From positions 14,864,348-14,928,347 of the forward strand of contig NW_026262668.1 in the NCBI RefSeq assembly GCF_021869535.1: a stretch of DNA of 64,000 nucleotides. The letters run 5' to 3'. Below, in pieces: positions 22,643 through 34,600 of this stretch. The notes beneath the pieces were generated by a model. It did not search any database. It was not told where the DNA came from and saw only the letters and a program-made list of their open reading frames with translations. Position 1 is the first letter of the stretch, and the number at the start of each line of letters is the position of its first letter. A program made the translations under genes and the position numbers. This stretch comes from Mytilus californianus. Lineage: Eukaryota > Mollusca > Bivalvia > Mytilida > Mytilidae.

Positions 22643-25600
22643 CTAAAAAAAACAAAAAATAAAATCAATAAGTTTATTTTTCTTTGATGTTTACTAAGTG
22701 TAATATTTATAATAATCATTACTGAGGGTATCCTAAATGCTAAATATCAATATAACATGATTGGTTGATTAATTGTTGGATGCTTAAAGTCCAGTGGAAA
22801 ATATTTCATGCATGTTTAAAATGATCAATATAACATGATAAATTCTGTTTATAATAATTACGTATCTAGGTTTTCAATTCCCCAATCTGTATTAGAAACC
22901 ACCCCCACAAAGTTTCAGATTGTATTTTTACTTACTTTTTCCAGTTTTGTGTATCTTGGGAATGGAGCTGCTAAACTTTCTACAGGATCATTGCTGGCCA
23001 TATTATAGGCCATTATGAAGGCCCAACGTCTGTTTTGACTATCATTCGGATCACTGCAGTGAAGGACATTGGAATGGAAAAATAGAGCATCACCTACAAA
23101 CAAAAAGAGCCATAAGAATTGATCTTGGTAATTTAAATATGCGATGCAACATTAAATTTTTGAAACTGACATTTATCCCATATTTTTTTTTAAATTAGGG
23201 TTAAATTTTTATTTATTGTTATAAAGATGATTGCCAGCAGCCTGTGGTAATATGTGTGTCTTCATAACATATACAGTCCACAAAAATTATTAATAACACA
23301 TGTTTCAATATAAGACAAGATGATATCTACAAAAGTAAACATTATATATTGCACTGCTTACTGTTTGTAATAAAATCATACTTGTAAGTTACAAGACAAT
23401 ACAAAATACTGTGTGCACACACATGCTTTATATGGATGTCTCCTCTCAATTCAACTGAAGGGAATTCTTTAAAACATATGAAGAAAATTCAGAATGAAAC
23501 TGGGTCCATGCTTTTGTATGAGTTTAATTTGTAATGCTGATATCATTAATGTAGGATTCATTCAAAATGATTTATGAAAAGGTCAAACCTGCTTCCATTT
23601 CCACATAATGTTTTGGAAGTTTTTGTTCCAGTTCTTTGACACGTTCTAAATCAGCCCCAGTTTGCCCAGCGACCATACCATGTTCTATACGACCACAGAC
23701 ATGAGATCCCGGTAAAATCTAAATCAAAGACAATACTATGTAATATACCATATACATGTATAACCAGGGATATGAAATCATGGTTAAACCTAATACAAAG
23801 ACCATACTGTAAACCAACATATAAACATTGCCTGTTTTAACCATTGAATGGAAGTCAGCTAAAAAAACTTAATTCAACATAATGAAGAAATAATTTAAGT
23901 ATAGCTGACATCAATTCATTGATGTAAAGAGGACAGGGAGACTTTGGATACTTTTAACAAAGTGAATGCAAGCACTGAAGGGTAAAGATTGCTTTGATTT
24001 TGAAATGTGAACTTAAAATTATGACATTGAATTGTATTAAACGATGGATCACATTTAGGTAATATTTTGAATTTGAGTTATCTTCCTTTGTCCAAAATTG
24101 CAGTTCAACCTGTTTTTAGAACAGATACTGTAAACCAACTAATATTTGTGAACAATTTATTCTAGCGACTTTGACAAGTAGAATAAAATGCTCCGCTGGG
24201 CGCAGCTTGATACGACCGCAGAGGTTGAACCCTGAACAGTTGGGGCAAGTATGGACACAACATTCAAGTTTGATACAGCTCTGAATTTGGATTGTGATTA
24301 AATATTTGACACAGCATAGGTTTCTGACACAGAATGAATGTGGTCTAAGAGCTTAAAATTTTTTAATTTACCTATTATGGTCCAATATCCAAAATCTAGA
24401 TACATGGTTAGATTCAGCATATCAAAGAATCCAAAGAATTCAATTTTTGATGAAATCAAACAAAGTTTAATTTTGGACCCTTTTGACCTCAATGTGGACC
24501 AATTTGATAACGGGGCCCAAAAATCAAAATATATGGTTAGATTCAGCATATCAAAGAACCCCATATATTCAATTTTTGTTGAAATCAAACAAAGTTTAAT
24601 TTTGGACCCCAACTTGGACCAACTTGAAAACTGGGCCCATAATAAAAAATCTAAACACATGTTTAGATTCAGCATATCAAAGAACCCCAAGAATTCAATT
24701 TTTGTTAAAATCAAACTAAGTTTAATTTTGGACCCTTTGGACCTTAATGTAGACCAATTTAAAAAACGGGACCAAAAATTAAAAATCTAAATACACGGTT
24801 AGTTTTGGCATATCAAAGAGCCCCAATAATTCAATTTTTGATGAAATAAAACAAAGTCTAATTTTGGACCCTTTTGACCTCAATATGAACCAATTTGATA
24901 GCGGGGCCCCCAAATAAAAATCTAAATACATGTTTAGATTCAGCATATCAAAGAACCCCATATATTCAATTTTTGTTGAAATCAAACAAAGTTTAATTTT
25001 GGACCCCAATTTGGACCAACTTGAAAACTGGGCCCAAAATCAAAACTCTAAATACATGTTTAGATTCAGCATATCAAAGAACCCCATATATTCAATTTTT
25101 GTTGAAATCAAACAAAGTTTAATTTTGGACCCCAATTTGGACCAATTTGAAAACTGGGCCCGAAATCAAAAATTTAAATACATGTTAAGATTCAGCATAT
25201 CAAAGAACCCCATATATTCAATTTTTGTTAAAATCAAAATAAGTTTAATTTTGAACCCTTTGGACCTTAATGTAGACCAATTTGAAAACTGAACCCAAAA
25301 TTAAAAATCTAAATACACGGTCAGATTTGGCATAACAAATAAATAAATGTGGTCAAAGATTCTACAAATCTAATGCGCCAAACTGTGCAATTAAAGATTA
25401 CTTCTTGAAATTTTTCAATATTTGAAATTTGAAAAAAAAATAATATTTGAAGAATAAATCTTTTTAATTTCTGAAATCTGAAATGAGAAAAAATTGACCC
25501 CCCACAATTTCTTTTTATCCCCCAAAAAATTCTTTCCCTCAAGATATGGTCATAATCTCAATTCAAATTTCCAATGGAATTTGCAACCATAATTACCCAT

Positions 25601-28600
25601 TTAAATTTACCATAGTGCTAACTTAATCTATTTTATAATAGAATTTAAAATATGGTGTCAAATCTTTCATATGGATTTTTTTGTAAAAAAAAAAAGATGC
25701 AACATTTGCAGATATTATTACTGGTCTTCCTTTATAAATATGCATTTCTTTAAACATAATTTAAAAGCAGTGTAAGGGAAGTATTCAAAAAGTTGTATGT
25801 GGATTACCTCCCTTACACTGTTTTAAATTGTCTTAATTGTTCATTAACCATTACTTTATACATAATTTAAAAGCAGTGTGAGGGAGGTAATTCAAATGAT
25901 GTATTTGATTTATCTCCCTTACACTGCTTTCAATTATGTTTTGTACTAAAGTATTTGTCCATATAAAAATGCTTGTTTTTTGCCCCTTTTTTTGCCCCTA
26001 ATTCCTAAAATTTTGAGGCAATTACCCCCAAAATCAATCCCAGCATTCCCTTTGTGATATGGAACCTTGTGGTACAATGTCAGAGAGATCCATACACTAA
26101 CACACAAGTTATGTCTGGAAGTTACAAAAATGCTTATTTTTGGCCCCTTTTTGGCCCCTAATTCCTTAACTGTTGGTACCATAACCCCCAAAATCAATCC
26201 CAACCTTCCTTTTGTGGTATTGAACCTAATGGTAAAATTTCATAGAGATCCATTCACTTAAACTAAAGTTAGAGTGCGAAAACCAATGTGTCTTCAGACG
26301 ATGACAACGACGACGAAGCCAAAGTCATACCAATATACGATCGCAATTTTTTTTTGCGGTCGTATAAAAATATAAATAGTCACCATTTTAATAAATTTAG
26401 ATATTCTCCTATATGTGGAGGAAAATCGTGAATAAAAATTGCAGCAAAATTGCCAGTGACTATCAGGTTTTGATTGAATTTCATGCAATCTTTACTCCAA
26501 TTAAAACTACATAACTTTTGTCATCAAAATATATTTTAAAAAATATGGTTTTAAAGGTGTTAACTTTTAAAGAAATACAATTTTTACCTTATAAAGAGAT
26601 ACTAGAAAACATATGCGACATCACTGGTCTGTGACTGAATTAAAGTACTTATGCCTTATTTTTAGCCTGGATTTTTAATATTCGTATTTTCATCTTATAA
26701 AGTCAGGCTGATTATAAGTAGCACAGTTTTCTCATGCTTTCAAAATCTTTCTGTTTGAACCCATCCTGGTTTTCTTACTACAATAAACTTACTTTAAACT
26801 GAATTTAATTATTTAACTAATTAACCAAAATTTATAGTGGTATGGAGGTGGAAGAAAACAGACTTGTTAAATAGTGTACTATAGTGTAACATAGATATAA
26901 ATCAACTACTGGAAGAATTCTAGGTTCTCCTGATAGAGGAGGGATTTACAGAAGGTAATAGGTAACTAACTACAACTGGAAACTAAATGTGACATATACT
27001 ATTGGTTTCAGTATTGGATTCGACCCAGAACTTGTTAATCATTGGAAATATTAATTTTGTTGAACAACACCATTGCCCTATATTAGTGATATATAAAGTT
27101 GAATTCTTTGATTCATTGTTTTTACATCATGCCGGTACTTGAGTCACCTATTATCCTATAGAGTACATTCTACTTTACTAACGCTGGTCCCAATGAGTTC
27201 ATGCAAACATGTATATAATCATAACATACAGAAAAATATCTACTAGATTTGGAAAATCAATGGGTACCTGAAGACAACCATTTGCTTTATTACATCTGTC
27301 AACTGGAATAAATACACTGAGAGCATCAGGATACAGAAGTCCATTCTTGTACCAGTATCTACAAAATAAATATGTATAGAGTAAATACACTGAGAGCATC
27401 AGGGAACAGTAGTCTACTAGTAATTACAAAATAAATAGATAAAGAAAATTACGGAACAGTTGTCCATTCTTGTACCAGTAGTTACACTATAAATGCTAGG
27501 TGCAGATCCAGAATTTGATGGTTTATCAACCATGTGTTTAACCCTGAACTTAAAGTTGTGAATTCATTTGCAAACACAATTAAGTTGTCATTATGATACG
27601 TAAACTCAAACTAACAATATGGAATCTTAATGTACACCAAATTATTTGAACAAACCGTTGCCAAAAATGTATCAGAAAGAAAAAAATACATTTAAATCGT
27701 GGAGTGAGACAATTACATCGTGTTTATGAAATGCTGGGTTCTCCATTGCGAACCTCCTTACCCATTACCTTGATAATATGATGACCAAGATGGTGACATT
27801 TCACTGTCTGTGATAAATATGGTACAATAATGTTTCCACCATAATGGAATTTTGTTCGATGAAATGTTTGCTATTGAATTGGCTATACCAATGATGGAAA
27901 CATAAGATGGAGAGTGGAAAAGGAAACTCTAGTTGAACAATTTCAACAATGCAAGGATTTGGACACGAAATTCAAAGTGGAAGAGAAGCTGAATGAGGGG
28001 ATTGAAGATTTCTTGCTATTGCCCAATACTGTGGTATTGAACAATACTGTGCTATTGCGCAATTCTGTGCAATTGAAGATTTCTTGCTATTGCGCAATAC
28101 TGTGCAATCATTTGAAATTTCAAAAATTTTGAAGAAAAAAAATATGAACCCCCCAAAAAAATTGGAAAAAAAAATCCATACACTCAAACACAAGTTACTG
28201 TCTGGAAACTAGAAAAATGCTTGTTTTTGGCCCCTTTTTTGGCCCTAATTCCCTGAATCATTGGGGCAATTACCCCCAAACTCAATCCCAGCCTTCCCTT
28301 TTGGGATATGGAACCTTGTGGTACAATTTCTGAGAGATCTATACACTAACACACAAGTTATTGTCCGGAAACTACAAAAATGCTTGTTTTTGGCCCCTAA
28401 TTCCTAAAATGTTGGTACCATAACCCCCAAAATCAATCCCAACCTTCCTTTTGTGGTATTAAACCTTCTGGTAAAATTTCTTACAGATCCATTCACTTAA
28501 ACTAAAGTTATTGTCCGGAAACCAAATGTGTCTTCGGATGACGCCAACACAGACGACGACACCATAGCATTATACGAAGCAAAAAATTTTTTGCGGTCAT

Positions 28601-31600
28601 ATAAAAACTATTAATGAAGTCACTATCCTGTGAAACCAAATAACAAAAAAACAGGGAACACATGTTCATGTAAAAATAGTTTTACGTTAATCATGACATA
28701 ACCTTTCATTAAGACATATTTAAGCATGTTTTTATTAGCTTATAGTTTAAATGTGACAGACCTGTTGTATACAAAATATCTTATGTCACAAGTCAATAAC
28801 TTGCTGTTAATCTAGAAACCTAAATATACAGAACCACCCAGTTTATACAGGTTTTACTGTTTGATTTTTTCCCTGTTCCATTAATCAGGGAAATATGCTG
28901 CAGTTACCATACCACAAATACTCCTATTGGACATTTGTACAACTATCTATCATATATATTCACCCATAATCTTGATGCCACTCTTGTCTGCCTCCAACCA
29001 TTGGATCTTTCATCATTACTTTAGAACTATAGTGGTAAACCTCACCTCCTAAAAGCTAATATAAATACGTTTATAATACTCGTGTATAAATTTACAGATT
29101 CCAAAAGCATAATTTAAATTCACATGTGACATTTATTTTTCACTAAAACATTGTATCATAAAATTTGTAGTTTCAATTCAGATGTTTCTTTCAGCACATA
29201 CTAAAATTAAAATATCAGATTGAATTCTAAGACATTCGGAATAAGATTAAGAACTGCAGGTGACCAACAAAGCACTTACAGGAAAGGTTCCTTTGAAAGA
29301 AAGGAAGCTTTATTGGACAAGTTTGTACCACACATGTGTTATGTCTTTTTCCACTCATTACTTAAATAATCACACACTTGATTTCATACAAGACTGAGTT
29401 CTTACTTTTTCTGAAGTAGTAACAACCTTTTCACATCGACAGATCATTCCTGTAACATCACTCCCCGGGGCTCGCCATAACACCATTCTGGGCATTCTAC
29501 CTGAAGCATCTGGTATCTGAAATATAAAGTAGAGACAATCGATAAACCATATAACAAAACCATTCTTATCTGAAACAAAATAAATAGCTGCACCAGGAGC
29601 GCCTGATACACCTGTCTTGCAAATACTGGAATTGTTGCAAAAAATAATTGAATAGTTCAAATTGTGGACAAACAGCCAATAGTAAACCATAATACATCCT
29701 GTCTAAGATTGACTTTTTTAAATGTATAATCAAAGCATCATTGATAATGGGAGACAGTTAATCCTACTTAATCACAGCACATACATGGACATTATAACAT
29801 TAAATTTCTTTATTAGCCTTTTATTCAAAATCTTTGTTGGAAGCTCTCTTTTTCAAGTATTCAAAGGGATATACATGTAACTTGGTTAAAAGGTCTCTTA
29901 CTGTCATGACTGTTGTAGAACTTGTTCTTAAGACTTTGGTTATTCAAATGAAACAGAGACTTGTAAATGTCATTAGTTGAGTTTGAATTGTCTCCTAATG
30001 AATATATATTTCTAAAAAGAGTCTTCAAGTCGCCTGAATCACTCACCTGGATATATAATACAAAGTTTCATTTTTCTGTTTACATGTTTTATATATATGT
30101 AAGACTCAAATCTATGGTGGGTTCCAGATCTATGGCAGATTTCAAATCTATGGCAAATATGACATCACAAATGCCATACAAATCATAAATCTATGGCAAT
30201 TTTTTGTTTTCTCCAAATCTATGGCAGGTTTTGATTATTGCGTAATTTTCCAGGGAAAATAGTAAACTATAACGTCACAAATAACTAACATCAAATTATG
30301 TCGTTGCCGCCGCTAAAGATGACAGAACACATATATTCAAATACCGTTCCAGATGACATTTTTGTTATATCCAGAATGAAAAGAAAAGGCCAGTTTCCAA
30401 GGACCCTTATAGTTTCGCAAATGGTTATTGATATGTTTCCGTTGCTGCACTCCTTATCCATTTTTCTTATGCTGACTTTTTACTTACTACAGGCTTTTTC
30501 GTTAGCTTTGGACATTGCGACGGATGCCGTATGTGGAACAGGACGTGCTTACTCTTCTGGAGCACCTGAATTCACTCTCCGTTTTTATGATAATTCGCAT
30601 TGTTTATCCTTTTGTTTTCAGTGTTTTTGATGTTTGTGTTTTGTGTTTGTTTCTGCTCCGTCTTTTCTTGTCCTTGTCTGTGTTCTTGGTGGTGCCTTGT
30701 CCCTTGATTGAACAAGTTTTTACTGTGACTTTGGTATTTGTTTTGCTTTTCTTTCATAATTTTTTGTTATGCTATGTTGGTTTTTTTTTTTTATAATTTT
30801 TACCTATTGTACTCTTAAATTTTTTAACAAAATCTACTGCATTTTCAGCTATATTACAGCGACTATACCTGTACTATTGTACCAAATAATCTGTCTTGAG
30901 ATTTGGAAACTGTCATAGATTATACTATATACATCATGTTCAGCTATGTTTATGTCAAACACATAATAATACTGTTGAATAAATGAGATTTCTTGAGAAA
31001 GACACTTGTTTAAGGCAAGTCAATGCCAGATATGTTCTGACTGGTCCTCCATTTGCAGAAAATTTGCCATTTTTTAGGAAACAATAAAATCTGCCATGGA
31101 TTAGGAAACAAGAAAAATTGCCCTAGATTGGGATTCTTAAAAATCTGCCATAGATTTGGGAAGGCATGATATGATGTCATATTCACCATAGATTTGGAAT
31201 ATGCCATTTATTTGAAACCGGCCATGAATGTGAGTCTTACATATGTAAAACTCTGAACCGCGATGGTGTCATTGTGACGCTAACTTGTTGTTAGATATGC
31301 TGAAGCCCGTTTGGTGGGTACTCTGAAATGCGATGGTCTAACTGTGACGTGTTTACTAGCTAAATGCGATGGTCTGAAGTTAAAACCCCATTTAATGTGG
31401 CGGTGTAGTGGTTAGCGTGCTAGCCTTGCATTTGGAAGATCGGGTTTTATTTCTAGTCAGGTCAACCCAAAGACTTTAATTTTTAATTTGCTAACTATTC
31501 GCTTAGCACACACCAGTATGGAGTCATAAAATAGACTGGATGGCTCAGATTAAGTATAATGGATTCTAGTTGGAGGACATGTCTTTATATTGAGTGTTCA

Positions 31601-34600
31601 AGTGTGATAAAAAAAATGGGTTCAGCGCAGCGGTCTATAGTACTAACTAAGTGGGATACATATAATTTTATCAAATATACTCAGTCTAGTAACTTGTTCT
31701 TGTCATGTAATAGCAAAGAAATTGCTCACAACACTCAGTCATCTCATCTATTTATCTCATATCATAACAGTTTTTTAGAAATAAAAACTACCAAGTACAT
31801 TTATGCTTGACTCATATTGAGAAGTACACCAAAGTGGGACCATTCGGATATATAACGTAAACATTGCTAATAATTAATTTTATTTTATTGTTAAGTTGTC
31901 CGCACACACTTATAAGATGTATACTTGAAGAGAAGTCAAAATTAATATTAAGATCAAGACATTTTATTTGTCGTACAAAACGTTTGCGGCATACATTATA
32001 CATGCTTCCGAACACGGGTTAGCCCATCTGCAGACCAAGATCATCTTTTAGCCGTCTTGTTCCCCATGGTTTGCTGTCCCACTTAGACTTAGTTTTACAT
32101 ATTTTTGTAACCTCCACCTCTAATGCTCAAAACTGTTTGGGACTTGAATCGTTTGTTTTATTCTGTTTCCTTTCTATTGTACACATGAAACCTTCATCTA
32201 CAAATCTTATTCTCCTGCCTGTAAATCCATTCAATTTAATAACGTTGCATTTTAAAACGTCACAATATCCTAACGTCATGCAAAACCATTGCACTTCAGC
32301 GAAAGGACCATCTAACTTCGGCGTAGACAAGCCGCTTCAGCGTGACCATCACACTTCAGCATCCCCATCGCACCTCCGAGTCCTACACATATATATTTTA
32401 GTTTCTATGATAATATCCAACAATGCAAAAATGGCTAATAACTCCTATGAGTCAATTTATGATTTTGTTCATGTAAATGTTTGAACATGTTTGTAGATCT
32501 TTTCTTGCTTTTCAAGATATCAGCTAAAATAGTCATTTAAGGGCAATAACTTTTATAAGGACTAAGGAGTCAACTGACATTTCTGTAATAGTGAACTATT
32601 TGTATACCCCTAGTATATATTTGGAATAACAGGCTCAAAGGAGCCAGTATCACTCCATTTGGAATAATAGCCAAAATAAAATAATATGTAAAAAAAAAAT
32701 CATCCTTTAAGGGTAATAACTCATAAAAGGAGTAATCATCATTTAAGGGTAATAACTCATAAAAGGAGTCATTTGATGATTCCCATCAGTTAAATGATTT
32801 GTGGCTCCAGATTGATTTATCTCAGGGCAAAAATCCTGTAAAGAGTTGAATGACCATCCGAATTATATTTAAGTAATGGTAGATCTTACAACACTCATCT
32901 CTTTTGCTAGTTAAAGTTTCTATGTATCATTTATATTATTTCAAAATGATATATAAACTCATTAAAATTTGTTAAAAAATTGTCATTTTAGTTCAATTAG
33001 TCTTATAAGGAGGGGGCTGACGATTTCATTCTTTTGTTTTTTCGTAGATCTTTCATTTGCTTATTATTTTTTGCATTTACAGAGTATATTTATCTATTAT
33101 TGTTTTGAAGATAAAAGGTAAAAATTGTTAAAAATCCTGATTTAGGGGAGATAACTCCAAATAATTGTGAGGATTCCATTATGTACAATTCGTTTCTTTT
33201 GATGGGTCAAATATGTGGTGTTATTTACTTTTGAAAAAACTTACAATCAACAAGCGTAGCAGGTGAGTGAATATAAGATTTTATATGTAAATTGTTTTGA
33301 CAAAATACAGTTTTTGTATCAATTAAAAAACTTACTCCATATCCATGCTTTTTTATCATGTCTGTATTCTCAAGTACATTTCTCACTTTTTTAAGTTCTT
33401 CAGGACTTAGCAAACCTCTATAAGTACAGAATAATGCAACATTCATCAATTTCTGAATTCTGATCTTCATCAATACATTTTTCTCTATATCATTATTAAG
33501 TTTGGTTTTTTAATTTCATGAAAATACCTAGCAATTTTTGTGAAAATCAACACAAAAAAATTATGTATCTCCCTCTTCATAGAAAGGATGAATCATAATC
33601 TAAAAAATAATTTTATATAGACAAATGCATAAAATGTGAGGTAAGTTCAAAGTCAATTAACAGTCTAGAACAAAGATGTTTTAAGTTAAAATATCCTTGA
33701 AAACAGATATTGTTCCATTGTTTTAAAAAAAAATCAGATCTGTTGAGAAATTAGAATCATACAAAACTTATTTTCTTTTCAGATTAAATGAATTTGTACA
33801 ACAGCTGTCATATGAAAACGACAAAAATTACATTTATTTATATATATAGGGTCATTCATGAAATATAATTCAACAACAAATGACTAGAAATACAGTGAGT
33901 TATTTCCCTTTCCATAACCTTGTACTGTAAATTCAGAAATTATTGCGATGTTTTTATTATTGTGAAAAATGTGACAGGGTTATAATCGCAATAATTTAAA
34001 CTCGCATTTTGAAATTTTTTATATGAATTAAACAGGATTTTTCTTAATATCACAAAAATTTAAATCGCGTTTTAGTCTAAAATGACAAAATCGCAATAAT
34101 AAATGCACGCAATAATTTCTGAATTTACAGTAATTTTTCAAGGACAAGGCTGCTAATTAAGATTACTTGTCATACTTAACTAACAAATAACATTTCTAAT
34201 TATGTAACTAAAGCCATAATTTGTAAATGTTCATTGACATCTAAGTTTCATACATAGCAATTGAATTTTTCCAAGGATTTTCAAAAGGGTAAAAAAGGAC
34301 ATTGCATTAAAAGCAGTAGACTGAAGGGTAAGCAGACAAAGTGACAATAATTCACATTAAGCTATACATAAAATTAATGCCCAGAGCAAATGGGAGCTGA
34401 AAACAACAGGAATGTAATATTCTCTTCCATCTACAGGAATCATAACCATTATTTCTTATTTCACACAAGACATTGTACAGAGTTTTATTACATCAATATA
34501 CTTACCTCAATAATAAATATCCTTGTTCATCAAAACATTTCTTCATCTCATCTGTCACTTCAAAATTTTTATCATCATATGCAAAGTCTGCCAAAATATA

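Noticed and set aside
24298..25292. Open frames of 120-150 codons in the family-B element
   Set aside because: They are repeats of the core unit, open on both strands, without start context or domain.
30298..30630. 110-codon open frame with hydrophobic segments
   Set aside because: It lies in a foldback-like element, partly in a retroelement tail shared with other places, and has no recognised domain.
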